In this document: in pieces, positions 1-8,395 of the stretch
How the letters are laid out: each line of letters starts with the position of its first letter
Numbering within the stretch: the first letter of the stretch is position 1
Origin: Streptomyces venezuelae
Lineage (GTDB): Bacteria > Actinomycetota > Actinomycetes > Streptomycetales > Streptomycetaceae
Reading direction: 5' to 3'
Length of the DNA: 64,000 nucleotides
Assembly: GCF_008642315.1 (NCBI RefSeq)
Contig: NZ_CP029192.1
Location: 6,386,001-6,450,000 of the forward strand
The notes under the pieces: generated by a model
What the model saw: the letters and a program-made list of their open reading frames with translations, nothing else
What the model was told of the DNA's origin: nothing
Databases searched by the model: none
Program-made: the position numbers and the translations under genes

Positions 1-286
1 TCATGACCTTGATCTTCTGCTTTCCCGTGCCCGGCTTCTCGGCCGTCGCACGGACCAGCTTCTCCGGGTACTTCGTGTACCCGGGCTGCACGCCCTCGGC
101 GGTCGGCGCGAGGTCGGGGGTGGGGCCCTTGGCCGGGGTGTACGTCGGCCAGGGCGCCGCCTTCTTGCCGGCGTTGGAGACGTTGCCGCCGCCGCTCGAC
201 TCGGTGGAGCAGGCGGTGAGGACGGCGGGGGCCGCGAGGGCGGCGCCGCCGACGGCTATGGAGCGGAGCAGGGTGCGGCGCGACAT
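1..286 (-). CDS. ABC transporter substrate-binding lipoprotein, N-terminal part only
   Basis: The first 95 codons of a secreted lipoprotein are visible; the rest lies beyond the left edge. The start ATG gives an N-terminus MSRRTLLRSIAVGGAALAAP followed by a lipobox-like LTAC, so the protein has a twin-arginine-like signal and a lipidated cysteine. The mature part begins with a Ser/Gly-rich linker, as in sugar-binding lipoproteins of carbohydrate ABC importers. It lies directly downstream of two permease genes on the same strand, which makes it the solute receptor of that importer. The substrate cannot be read from this fragment. The order permease-permease-receptor resembles the LplB/LplC/LplA (YtcQ) arrangement. 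Confidence 0.8.
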   Translation of the reverse strand, partial: MSRRTLLRSIAVGGAALAAPAVLTACSTESSGGGNVSNAGKKAAPWPTYTPAKGPTPDLAPTAEGVQPGYTKYPEKLVRATAEKPGTGKQKIKVM

Positions 287-334
287 CGAGGAACCGGACA
301 CGGAGGGAGCCCTTCTGTACGACGAGGTGAGATA

Positions 335-1237
335 TCAGCTCTTGATGGCGCCGGTGAGCACGCCCTTGGTGAAGTACTTCTGCAGGAAGGGGTAGACGAG
401 CAGGATCGGCACGGTGGCGATCACCAGGACGGCCATCTGCGTCGTCTGCGGGGCGGAGACCATGCCGGCCTCGCTCAGGCCGGTGTCGGCGATCTGCGAG
501 CCGCCGATGACGTACGTGCGCAGCACCTGCGACAGCGGCCAGTGACCGGACTCCATGTAGATGGAGGCGTGGAACCAGGCGTTCCAGTAGCTCACGGCGT
601 AGAAGAGGGAGACCACGGCCAGCGCCGCCTTGGAGAGCGGGAGCACGATCCGCCAGAGGATCTGCCAGTCCCCGGCGCCGTCGAGCCTGGCCGCCTCGTA
701 CAACTCCTCGGGTATCCCCTGGAAGAAGCCGCGCAGCACGATCAGATTGAAGACGTTGATGAGTACGGGCGCGACGAGCGCGGCATACGTATCCATCATC
801 CCCATGCCCTTGACCAGCAGGAACGCGGGGATCATGCCGGGCGGGAAGAGGAACGTGAAGAGGATGAGCAGCAGCACGGGCTTGCCGCCGAAGACCCCGG
901 GGCGGGCCAGGGCGTACGCGAGGAAGGTCGTGCACGCGAGCGAGAAGAGCGTGCCGAGGACCGTGAGGCCGACGCTGACGCCGAGCGCCTTGGTGACGAT
1001 GCCGCCGTTGAGGATCGTCCGGTAGGCGCGCAGGGTCGGATCGCTCGGCCAGAGCACCCAGCCGCCGTTGTCCACGACCTCGCGGTTGGAGGCGAGGGAC
1101 GTCGAGACGATGACGAGGAACGGAATCAGGACGAGCGCGAGAACGACGGTCACCGCCACGGCCTTCGCGGCCTTGGTCGCGACCCGTGGTTTCTCCATCC
1201 AGGCGGGACGGCTGACCTGCTTGACACTGCCACTCAC
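335..1237 (-). CDS. carbohydrate ABC transporter permease (LplC/YtcP type)
   Basis: This 300-residue inner-membrane permease is one of the two channel subunits of a sugar importer. It has about six hydrophobic segments and the cytoplasmic EAA loop, seen as LYEAARLDGAGDWQILWRIV near residue 180, which docks to the ATPase. The start overlaps the stop of the upstream permease by 4 bp (ATGA), so the two are translationally coupled. No ATPase is nearby; such systems in Streptomyces usually share the MsiK ATPase (family knowledge, not seen here). The likely substrates are plant or fungal oligosaccharides, but the sequence does not decide this. Confidence 0.9.
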   Translation of the reverse strand: MSGSVKQVSRPAWMEKPRVATKAAKAVAVTVVLALVLIPFLVIVSTSLASNREVVDNGGWVLWPSDPTLRAYRTILNGGIVTKALGVSVGLTVLGTLFSLACTTFLAYALARPGVFGGKPVLLLILFTFLFPPGMIPAFLLVKGMGMMDTYAALVAPVLINVFNLIVLRGFFQGIPEELYEAARLDGAGDWQILWRIVLPLSKAALAVVSLFYAVSYWNAWFHASIYMESGHWPLSQVLRTYVIGGSQIADTGLSEAGMVSAPQTTQMAVLVIATVPILLVYPFLQKYFTKGVLTGAIKS

Positions 1238-2229
1238 TTGTAGACCCCCTGCTCGCCGAGCCGGTGGGCGATCCGGTTGGCGGTGAAGACGAGCGCCGCG
1301 CCGACGACGCCCTTGAACAGGCCCGCGGCCGCCGCGTAGCCGGTGTCGCCGCCGACGATGCCCTGCCAGAAGACGAAGGTGTCGAGCACCTCACCGACCT
1401 CGGGACCCACCGACTGCCGCTGCAGCAGCATCTGTTCGAAGCCGACGGAGAGGATGTCGCCGAGCCGCATGATCAGCAGCAGGATGATGATGGGCCGGAT
1501 GCTCGGCAGCGTGACGTGCCAGAACCGCCGCCAGGGGCCGGCCCCGTCGATCGCCGAGGCCTCGTACAGCTGCTCGTCGACCTGCATCAGCGCGGCGAGG
1601 AAGATGATCGTCCCCCACCCGGCGTCCTTCCAGATCACCTCGATGACGACGAGCGGTTTGTACGCGTCCGGGTTGCCGATGATGTCGACGATGTGCAGCC
1701 CCGAGTCACTCAGGAAGGTGTTCAACAGTCCTGTGTCGCTGAGGACTTGCTGGAACAGCGCGACCACGACGACCCACGACAGGAAGTGCGGCAGATAGAT
1801 CACGGACTGCGTGAAACGGCGCAGCAGATCCGACGTGAGGCTGTGCAGGAGCAGGGCGAGACCGAGCGGCGCCGGGAAGAAGAAGACGAGCTGCAGCACG
1901 GCGATGAACAGGGTGTTCCACGTCGCGTGCCAGAAGTCCGGGTCGCCGAACATCCGCGAGAAGTTCTCGGTGCCCACCCAGGGGCTGGCCCACAGTCCGT
2001 CGAAGGGGACGTACTCCTTGAAGGCCACCGCGTTGGCGACGAAGGCGCCGTAGTGGAAGACCAGGAAGTACGCGAGGCCCGGCACCATGAGCAGCACCAG
2101 GACACGCGTGTGCTGAAACCGTTTCCAGGGCGAATCCCGCCGTGCTTTGTCGCGTTCTGACCCGTTATTACTTCTCCCGGGCGGCTTCACCGCCTCGGTT
2201 TCCGCCCGTTCCTTCGTCACCGTCGGCAC
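1234..2229 (-). CDS. carbohydrate ABC transporter permease (LplB/YteP type)
   Basis: This is the partner permease of the sugar importer, about 331 residues from the chosen GTG start. A GGAGGGG ribosome-binding site sits 5 bp before that GTG, while an upstream ATG at 2385 has no such site and would add about 50 unstructured residues. The N-terminus is a charged cytoplasmic tail, then six membrane segments follow. The EAA loop appears as LYEASAIDGAGPWRRFWHVT around residue 220. The gene heads an operon with the second permease and the lipoprotein. Two LacI-type operator motifs lie upstream and a third is inside the first codons. Confidence 0.9.
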   Translation of the reverse strand: MPTVTKERAETEAVKPPGRSNNGSERDKARRDSPWKRFQHTRVLVLLMVPGLAYFLVFHYGAFVANAVAFKEYVPFDGLWASPWVGTENFSRMFGDPDFWHATWNTLFIAVLQLVFFFPAPLGLALLLHSLTSDLLRRFTQSVIYLPHFLSWVVVVALFQQVLSDTGLLNTFLSDSGLHIVDIIGNPDAYKPLVVIEVIWKDAGWGTIIFLAALMQVDEQLYEASAIDGAGPWRRFWHVTLPSIRPIIILLLIMRLGDILSVGFEQMLLQRQSVGPEVGEVLDTFVFWQGIVGGDTGYAAAAGLFKGVVGAALVFTANRIAHRLGEQGVYK

Positions 2230-2369
2230 GGCAACCCCTCCGTCGTCGGAATAAGGTGCCCGGAATCTAAAGCGGTTACTTCGCCCGGTCAACCCCCCTT
2301 GCCTCGCGCTCTCTTGACCGTCCTCCCGGATTGGTCCTAGCCTCCAGGCGCTGGTTGGTAACCGGTTAC
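2115..2369. promoter_or_regulatory. three LacI-family operator-like motifs (AANCGNTT)
   Basis: Three copies of the LacI/GalR core AANCGNTT occur in 255 bp. GTAACCGGTTAC at 2358-2369 is a perfect 12-bp palindrome. AAGCGGTT at 2270-2277 lies in TAAAGCGGTTAC. AACCGTTT at 2117-2124 lies inside the first codons of the permease gene. The first two flank the divergent promoters of the importer operon and the dehydrogenase gene, so one repressor could close both. No LacI gene is visible in the window. Confidence 0.5.
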
Positions 2370-2387
2370 TACGAGGGACGGTCACGC

Positions 2388-3431
2388 GTGGCAGATCAGG
2401 CAGAGCGGGCGGATCGGCGGGAGCGGAACGGGGGCGGGCCGCCGGGCGCGGCCCTGGCCATGGGCGTCGAGGTCGCGGACCGCGTGTTCGCGCCGGACCT
2501 CCGCGAACGGCTCGCCCGCAGCGTGGCGTTGGCCCCGGTGCTCCTGTCCGGGCCGCTGACGACGCCCGAGGCGCGGGCGGTACTCGCCGAGACGGAAATC
2601 CTGGTCACGGGGTGGGAGTGCCCGCCCCTGACCGGGGAGATCCTCGCCTTCGCGCCCCGGCTGCGCGCGGTCGTCCACGCGGCGGGCTCCGTCAAACCGA
2701 TGGTCACCGACGCGGTCTGGGACCGGGGTGTCGTCGTCTCCTCGGCGGCGGACGCGAACGCGGACCCCGTGGTGGCGTTCACCCTCGCGGCGATCACGTT
2801 CGCGGCGAAGGGCGCGCTGTCGGCCGCGGCCGGCTACGCCTCCGGGTGGCCGTCCTTCACCGCCCGCACCGGGGCGGACGCGCGCACGATCGGCGTCGTC
2901 GGCGCGTCGCGGATCGGGCGGCGGGTGATCGCGGCGCTCCGGGAGTCGGACGCGGGCAGCCGGATCCTCCTCACGGACCCGTACGTGGCCCCCGAGGAGG
3001 CGGCGTCGCTCGGCGCGGAACTCGTGGACCTGCCCGAGCTGTGCTCACGCAGCAGCATCGTGACGGTCCACGCGCCGCAACTCCCCGAGACAGAAGGCCT
3101 CTTGAGCGGCGACATGCTCAAGCTGATCCCCGACGGCGGGGTCGTCGTCAACACGGCCCGGGGGGCGCTCGTCGACACGGACGCGCTGGTGCGGGAGTGC
3201 GGGGCGGGACGCCTGGACGCGTTCCTCGACGTCACGGATCCCGAGCCGCTGCCCCCGGGGCACGCGCTCCTCCGCCTCCCCAACGTGCTGGTCACCCCGC
3301 ATGTGGCGGGGGCGCAGGGGAGCGAGGTGCGCAGGCTCGGGGAGTACGCGGTGGGGGAGGTCGAGCGCTATGTGTCCGGAGCGCCGCTCCGCGGCCGCCT
3401 CCTGCGCGAGGACCTGCCTCGTCTGGCCTGA
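2388..3431 (+). CDS. D-isomer-specific 2-hydroxyacid dehydrogenase
   Basis: This is a 347-residue NAD(P)-dependent dehydrogenase of the 2-hydroxyacid (phosphoglycerate dehydrogenase-like) family. The nucleotide-binding loop reads GVVGASRIGRRV. The catalytic triad positions are visible: Arg in NTARGALVD, Glu in DPEPLPPGHALL and His in TPHVAGA. The start GTG at 2388 follows GAGGGACGG; an internal ATG at 2460 is an alternative. The gene is divergent from the sugar importer and shares its operator-bearing spacer, so it probably works in catabolism of the imported sugar or of a derived 2-keto/2-hydroxy acid. The exact substrate is unknown. Confidence 0.85.
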   Translation: MADQAERADRRERNGGGPPGAALAMGVEVADRVFAPDLRERLARSVALAPVLLSGPLTTPEARAVLAETEILVTGWECPPLTGEILAFAPRLRAVVHAAGSVKPMVTDAVWDRGVVVSSAADANADPVVAFTLAAITFAAKGALSAAAGYASGWPSFTARTGADARTIGVVGASRIGRRVIAALRESDAGSRILLTDPYVAPEEAASLGAELVDLPELCSRSSIVTVHAPQLPETEGLLSGDMLKLIPDGGVVVNTARGALVDTDALVRECGAGRLDAFLDVTDPEPLPPGHALLRLPNVLVTPHVAGAQGSEVRRLGEYAVGEVERYVSGAPLRGRLLREDLPRLA

Positions 3432-3560
3432 GCGTCACGCAGCGGAACTGCGGGGCGGATTATTCAACAGCCGCAAGGAGGTTGTCCGAGGTACGGAGAA
3501 GTACGGTCGGTAGTCATATGCCTTCGGTAACGTGGGAGCCATCTGCCTCCGACTGGATGG

Positions 3561-5225
3561 GTGGTGGGAACCCGCGTCAGCGGGCTCCAAGCGATGGCTT
3601 CTTTGCCCGAGCAGACGAGCTCTTGTGGTGCAGGACCCGCCGCGCGGCCCGGTGCCCCGTACCCGGCGCTGACCGTGGACGCGGCGGGCATCATCCTGGT
3701 CCACAACAAGCAGGCCGCCGTGCTGCTCTCGCGCATCGCTGTCGGCGTCCCGCTGAGCGATGTCGCGCCCGCCTGGCTGGTCGAGGCGCATGTGCGGCAC
3801 ACCGGCGACACGGCCGAGCAGGCGCCGGCCTGGGCGGGCGGCAGGATCGGCGGGCGGCGCGTGACGGCACTGGCGGGGCCGGGCGCGGGCGGCGCGACGA
3901 CCTGGTGGCTGATCGCCGGTAGCGCCCGGGCCGGTGCCGCCAAGGAGTTGGCGCGCGAGCGCTCGCGTGCGGGCCTGCTCCAGGAGCTCTCCTCGGAACT
4001 GCTCGCCTCGCTCGACGTCGGGCGCTGCGCGGAGACGGCCGTGCGGCAGGCGGCCCGGCATCTGGCGGACGCGGCGGTCCTCGTCGGACCGGGCGACCGG
4101 AGCGGACACCCGGTGGCGCGCTGTGCCGCCGACGGGCCCGTGGTACGGGAGCGGATCGCCATGGACCCGGAGCAACTGCCAGGCCTGGCAGAGGCGTTGA
4201 CGGGGCTCCCCGCGGTGTCCTCGCGCTGGATCGACCCTCACGACGTGCCCGCATGGGCCGTGCCCGAGGGGTTCCCGGGTGGCGCCGCCGACATCGGCTC
4301 GGTCGTCGTGGCGCCCCTGCCCGGGCACGGCGCGCCCGCCGGATGCATCGTCCTGCTCCGGCACCGGGGCGAGGCGCCGTTCACCCCCGCCGAGGAGTCC
4401 TTCGCGCAGCTCTTCGCCGCGCGGGTGGGCGCCGCCCTGTCCGTGGCCCGCAGCCACGCCCGCCAGGCGTACTGCACCGATGTGCTGACGCGCGACCTGT
4501 TGCCACCGGCACTCGGCCCGGTGCACGGCATCTGCCTCTCCGGCCGGTACCGCGCCTCGGCCCCGGACGAGCACATCGGCGGTGACTTCTACGACACGTT
4601 CCCCGCCGGCACACCCGATGCGGAGACCGTCGCGGTGCTGGGTGACGTGTGCGGCAAGGGGCTGGAGGCCGCCGTCACCGCCGGGAGGATACGCAGCGCG
4701 CTGCAGGCGCTGGTTCCGTTCGCCGACGACCACACCCGTCTGCTGGCCCTCCTCAACCGGGCGCTGCTGTCCTGGGAGCGGACCCCCTTCGTGACCCTGG
4801 TCCTGGTCTCCGCCGTGCGCGAGGGCGCGCGGGTGCGGCTGCGCGTCTCCAGCGCGGGCCATCCCGTCCCCTTCGTCGTGTGCTCCGACGGCCGGGTGGA
4901 GGAGGTCCGGACCCGCGGCACGCTCATCGGCGCCATCGCCGACCTCGAGCTCAGGACCGCCGAAGTCCGCCTGGAGCCGGGTGAGACCTGCCTGCTGTAC
5001 TCCGACGGGATCACCGAGGCGCGCGGAGGACCGCTGGGTGACGTGATGTTCGGTGAGGACAGGCTGCGCTCCGAGCTGACCCGGTGCGCCGGGATGCCGG
5101 TGGAAGCGCTCACCGAACGGGTGCAGATGGTCGTCGCCCAGTGGGTGGGGCAGGGCCCGCACGACGACATGGCCGTCGTGGCGATCGGAGCGCCCAGGGA
5201 CGGCCGAGCCGGCAGAAGCGACTGA
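3561..5225 (+). CDS. PAS-GAF-SpoIIE type PP2C serine phosphatase
   Basis: This cytoplasmic regulatory phosphatase has about 554 residues (543 from the alternative ATG at 3594). Domain order is a short PAS-like segment (about 35-110), a GAF-like sensor (about 135-300) and a SpoIIE/RsbU PP2C domain (about 325-545). The metal-binding motifs are intact: GGDFYDTF, GDVCGKGLEAA, YSDGITEARG and HDDMAVVAI. Such enzymes usually dephosphorylate anti-sigma-factor antagonists. Neither an antagonist nor an anti-sigma gene is adjacent. The next gene, 62 bp downstream on the same strand, is a B12-binding protein, which suggests a sensor-output pair. Confidence 0.88.
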   Translation: MVGTRVSGLQAMASLPEQTSSCGAGPAARPGAPYPALTVDAAGIILVHNKQAAVLLSRIAVGVPLSDVAPAWLVEAHVRHTGDTAEQAPAWAGGRIGGRRVTALAGPGAGGATTWWLIAGSARAGAAKELARERSRAGLLQELSSELLASLDVGRCAETAVRQAARHLADAAVLVGPGDRSGHPVARCAADGPVVRERIAMDPEQLPGLAEALTGLPAVSSRWIDPHDVPAWAVPEGFPGGAADIGSVVVAPLPGHGAPAGCIVLLRHRGEAPFTPAEESFAQLFAARVGAALSVARSHARQAYCTDVLTRDLLPPALGPVHGICLSGRYRASAPDEHIGGDFYDTFPAGTPDAETVAVLGDVCGKGLEAAVTAGRIRSALQALVPFADDHTRLLALLNRALLSWERTPFVTLVLVSAVREGARVRLRVSSAGHPVPFVVCSDGRVEEVRTRGTLIGAIADLELRTAEVRLEPGETCLLYSDGITEARGGPLGDVMFGEDRLRSELTRCAGMPVEALTERVQMVVAQWVGQGPHDDMAVVAIGAPRDGRAGRSD

Positions 5226-5270
5226 GCCGACAGAGACGACGCCGGCAGAGACAACGCCGACAGAGACAAC
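5226..5270. repeat. three tandem 15-bp repeats between phosphatase and B12 protein
   Basis: Three imperfect copies of GCCGACAGAGACRAC lie head to tail at 5226-5240, 5241-5255 and 5256-5270. They fill the spacer and end just before the GAGGAAAGG ribosome-binding site of the next gene. A partial fourth copy may be the last codons of the phosphatase. Confidence 0.7.
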
Positions 5271-5287
5271 GAGGAAAGGCGATAAGG

Positions 5288-6406
5288 GTGAACCGTGGCA
5301 CAGAACCCCTTGAACTGGCCGAGCCGCGTGAGCAGTTGTGGGAGGCACTCTGCGAGGGGGAGGAGGATCGCGCCGTCGCCCTCGTGCGCAGCGCACTCGC
5401 CGCGGCGCGATCGGCGCAGGGGACTTCGGGCACCTCCTCCGACGAACGGACGCGGGCCGCGGGCGAACACGTCCTGCTCGAACTGATCGCCCCGTCCCAG
5501 GAGCGGCTGGGCCACGCGTGGGCGGCCGACGAGATCACGGTGGCGCAGGAACACGCCGCCACGGTGATCAGCGAGCGGTGCGTGGCGGCCGTCGCCGACA
5601 GCGCCGCGCCCGTGCTCGCCGCTCCGCCCCTGGGGCGGGTCCTGGTGTCGTGCGTCGGCGGCGAGTGGCACGCCCTGCCCGCGCGGCTGGTCAGCGAAGT
5701 GCTGCGGCTGCGGGGCTGGCGGGTCGACCATCTCGGGGCGCAGGTCCCCACCGAGCACGTGGTCGCGCACGCGCGCAGCACGCGTGCCCAGGCGGTGCTG
5801 CTGTCCTCGTCGATCCCCACGCTGCTGCCCGGCGCCCACAACGCGATCAGCTCCTGCCAGGGTGCCGGTGTCCGCGTGCTCGCCGGAGGCGCCGCCTTCG
5901 GACCGCGGGGGCGCTACGCCCGGATGATGCGGGCCGAATGGGCCGAGGACGCGCGCGGTGCGGCCGCCCTCCTGGACCGGAGTCCCACACCGCCCCCGCA
6001 GACGGCCCGCCCGCCCGATCTGGACCTGCCCCACCTGGCCGACCAGGAGTACACCATGGTCTGCCGCACCAGACTGCAGCTGGTCAAGCAGGCCCTCGCC
6101 GACGTCGAGGAGGGCTTTCCCGACATGCGCGGGTACAGCGAGTACCAGCGGGAGCGGACCGTCGAGGACATCGACCACATCGTCAATCACCTCGCCACGG
6201 CCCTGTACGTGGACGACCCCGACCTGTTCACGAGGTTCATCGTGTGGACCGCGGACATTCTGGCGGCCCGTGACGTCCCGCCGTGGTGCCTGCTTCCCGC
6301 CCTCGATTCGCTGCTGAACCGGCTCAAGGACTTCCCCCGCGCGGTCGGCGTCCTCGCCGCCGCCCGCCGCCTCCTCGATCCGCCCCGGTCCGCGAGGCCC
6401 ACCTGA
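5288..6406 (+). CDS. cobalamin-binding regulatory protein with CarH-like photosensor motif
   Basis: A 372-residue soluble protein. Residues about 10-105 form a helical segment holding W78-x9-E88-H89, the signature of the B12-dependent photoreceptors CarH/LitR. Residues about 115-225 are a B12-binding Rossmann domain with E126-W-H128 as the probable cobalt-ligand motif, then LLSSSIP and AGGAAFG as the later cobalamin loops. About 135 mostly helical residues follow, with no recognisable DNA-binding domain. The MerR-type helix-turn-helix of CarH is therefore absent. GTG at 5288 is preceded by GAGGAAAGG at good spacing. The gene is probably co-transcribed with the upstream PAS-GAF-PP2C phosphatase. 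Light or B12 sensing is inferred from the motifs. Confidence 0.8.
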   Translation: MNRGTEPLELAEPREQLWEALCEGEEDRAVALVRSALAAARSAQGTSGTSSDERTRAAGEHVLLELIAPSQERLGHAWAADEITVAQEHAATVISERCVAAVADSAAPVLAAPPLGRVLVSCVGGEWHALPARLVSEVLRLRGWRVDHLGAQVPTEHVVAHARSTRAQAVLLSSSIPTLLPGAHNAISSCQGAGVRVLAGGAAFGPRGRYARMMRAEWAEDARGAAALLDRSPTPPPQTARPPDLDLPHLADQEYTMVCRTRLQLVKQALADVEEGFPDMRGYSEYQRERTVEDIDHIVNHLATALYVDDPDLFTRFIVWTADILAARDVPPWCLLPALDSLLNRLKDFPRAVGVLAAARRLLDPPRSARPT

Positions 6407-6445
6407 TCCCTCACCGGTCGCACGGCGCGTGCGGCGGGATGGGCC

Positions 6446-7066
6446 CTACGGCTTCGCGCCCCGCTCCTTCAGCATCGACGACATCAGCTCGATCTCCGAC
6501 TCCTGCGACTCCACCATCCCCCGCGCCAGCCTCCGCTCCGCGGACACCTCGCAGCGGTCCACGCAGCCCTGCGCCATATGCACCCCGCCCCGGTGGTGCC
6601 GCGTCATCAGTTGCAGGTAGAGGATCTCCGCCTTCTTGCCGCTGAGTCCACCCAGCCGCTTCAGCTCCGCCCCCGTGGCCATCCCCGGCATCAGCGCGCC
6701 GTCCTCGCCCGGCGGCATGTCGCCCATGCCCATCCACTCCATCGGCGCCCCTTCCGGCACCTTCGGCAGCTCCCACAGGTCCAGCCAGCCGAGCAGCATC
6801 CCGCGCTGGTTGGCCTGGGTCTGGGCGATGTCGTACGCGAGACGCCGTACGTCCTCGTCATCGGTCCGGTCCCGCACGATGTACGACATCTCCACCGCCT
6901 GCTGGTGGTGGACCGCCATGTCGCGGGCGAACCCCGCGTCCGCCGACGAAGTCGCGGGCGAGCCGCCCGAGTCGGAGTCCGTCGCGGCCACCGCCGCCGT
7001 GATCCCGCCCCCGGCGACGACCGCGGCCACGACCGCCCCGACGATCCAGTTCGTACGCCGCCTCAC
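6446..7066 (-). CDS. DUF305 family secreted or membrane-anchored protein
   Basis: This 206-residue protein has one N-terminal hydrophobic segment (about 8-28, signal or anchor) and a DUF305 domain. The domain's His/Met motifs are visible as MAVHHQQAVEMS and MTRHHRGGVHMAQG, with many further Met residues between them. DUF305 proteins are extracytoplasmic four-helix bundles of uncertain function, often discussed in connection with copper. It is preceded on the same strand by a DUF3105 gene with a 49-bp gap, a pairing I recall as common in Streptomyces. No metal-responsive regulator is adjacent. Confidence 0.88.
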   Translation of the reverse strand: MRRRTNWIVGAVVAAVVAGGGITAAVAATDSDSGGSPATSSADAGFARDMAVHHQQAVEMSYIVRDRTDDEDVRRLAYDIAQTQANQRGMLLGWLDLWELPKVPEGAPMEWMGMGDMPPGEDGALMPGMATGAELKRLGGLSGKKAEILYLQLMTRHHRGGVHMAQGCVDRCEVSAERRLARGMVESQESEIELMSSMLKERGAKP

Positions 7067-7115
7067 GCCGACCCCCGCCTCACCGCGCCCGCTCCGCTCA
7101 CCGCGTTCACCGCAC

Positions 7116-7778
7116 TCACTGCCCGAGACCGTTCGTGCACGCCGCCCCCGGCTCCGGCGTCTGCTTGCCCTGGACGTAGGTGGAGAAGAACTCCTTGACC
7201 TTCGGGTCGTCCGCGCCCGTGACGGTCCGCTGGTGCGCCCACGCGGTCAGCATGACGGGGTCCTTCTGGTCCTTCACGGGGCTCATCAGCGAGTACGGCG
7301 TGGCCTTGACCTTCGCTTCCAGCTTCTTCAGGTCGGCCGGCTCCGCCTTGTCGTTGTAGGTGACCCATACGGCGCCGTGCTCCAGGGAGTGCACGGCGTT
7401 CATCTCCGGGATCTCCTTCTTGTAGACGTCGCCGTTGCAGTTCATCCAGACCTGATTGTGGTCCCCGCCGACGGGCGGCGTCATCGGATAGTCCACGGTC
7501 TTCGTGACGTGCGTACGGCCGAGCTTGCCCCAGCTCTTCTCGCCGTCCGCGGAGACCTTGTACTTCGGCCAGTCCTGCGCGCTCTTCGAGTCCGAGCCGG
7601 AGTCGTCGGAGGCCTTGTCGACGAGGAAGTAGCCGCCCACGCCGAGCGCCGCGACGACGACCGCGCTGACCGTGATCGTCAGGGCCCGGCCCCGGCGGTC
7701 GCGTGCGCGCTCCGCCCGGCGCATCTCCTCTATCCGGGCCTTGCGGGAAGCGTTGCTCGTGTTCTTGGCGGAACCCAT
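7116..7778 (-). CDS. DUF3105 family membrane-anchored protein
   Basis: This 220-residue protein has a basic cytoplasmic N-terminus (about 1-30), one membrane segment (about 33-55) and an extracytoplasmic DUF3105 domain. Typical family pieces are visible, such as PPVGGDHNQVWMNC and NAVHSLEHGAVWVTY, with conserved His and Cys residues. The biochemical role of the family is not established. It is the first gene of a two-gene unit with the DUF305 gene downstream and may assist it at the membrane. The ATG at 7778 is preceded by a GAAGGACAC purine stretch. Confidence 0.85.
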   Translation of the reverse strand: MGSAKNTSNASRKARIEEMRRAERARDRRGRALTITVSAVVVAALGVGGYFLVDKASDDSGSDSKSAQDWPKYKVSADGEKSWGKLGRTHVTKTVDYPMTPPVGGDHNQVWMNCNGDVYKKEIPEMNAVHSLEHGAVWVTYNDKAEPADLKKLEAKVKATPYSLMSPVKDQKDPVMLTAWAHQRTVTGADDPKVKEFFSTYVQGKQTPEPGAACTNGLGQ

Positions 7779-7939
7779 GGTGTGTCCTTCTGCGGAAAGG
7801 GACGGACGGGACGACGAACGAGTCCGCTGATCGTAATCGGAGGGAGGCCCGTACTACAGAGCGTCCTCCCGACTCCGTCCGCCGACCGGCGTGACGGAGC
7901 AATTTGAGCCACCGCCGCGCATTCCCTACGCTCGACCGT

Positions 7940-8386
7940 ATGCGGCTCATGCGCTCCACCGACCTGGCACTGCGCACCCTCATGCGCCTCGCCGTGGTGG
8001 ACGGCGCGGACCCCGCCCCCACGACGCGTGAAGTGGCGGCCGACATGGCGGTGCCGTACACCCACGAGACGAAGGTCGTCGCCGAGCTCCAGAAGATGGG
8101 TCTCCTCGAGGCCCGCCGGGGCAGGGGCGGCGGCCTCGCGCTGACCGAGGCGGGGCGCGGGGCGTCGGTCGGCGCGCTGGTGCGGTCCTTCGAGGGCACG
8201 GGCGACGTCGTGGACTGCGAGAGCGGCACGCCGTGTCCGCTGAACTCGGCATGCCGCCTGCGTGACGCGCTGCGCAGGGCGCAGGAGGCCTTCTACGCGT
8301 CGCTGGACCCCCTGACGGTGGCGGACATCGTCGCGAGCCCGACGGGCCCGCTCCTCCTGGGCATCACGACCCGCCCCACCGACTGA
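7940..8386 (+). CDS. nsrR: Rrf2-family nitric oxide-sensing repressor NsrR
   Basis: This 148-residue winged-helix repressor has its iron-sulfur cysteines at C93, C99 and C105 when the ATG at 7940 is used. From memory, this is exactly the numbering of the [4Fe-4S] ligands in S. coelicolor NsrR, which supports the start. The helix-turn-helix lies at about 28-60. NO damages the cluster and releases the protein from DNA. The neighbour, ending 9 bp away on the other strand, is the flavohemoprotein gene hmp, a known NsrR target, and an NsrR-like operator precedes hmp. No clear copy of the operator was seen in front of nsrR itself. Confidence 0.9.
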   Translation: MRLMRSTDLALRTLMRLAVVDGADPAPTTREVAADMAVPYTHETKVVAELQKMGLLEARRGRGGGLALTEAGRGASVGALVRSFEGTGDVVDCESGTPCPLNSACRLRDALRRAQEAFYASLDPLTVADIVASPTGPLLLGITTRPTD

Positions 8387-8395
8387 AGGGCCGGG

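Noticed and set aside
3435..5396. 653-codon open frame on the - strand across the PP2C phosphatase
   Set aside because: Composition is typical of a shadow frame and it overlaps a + strand gene with all catalytic motifs.
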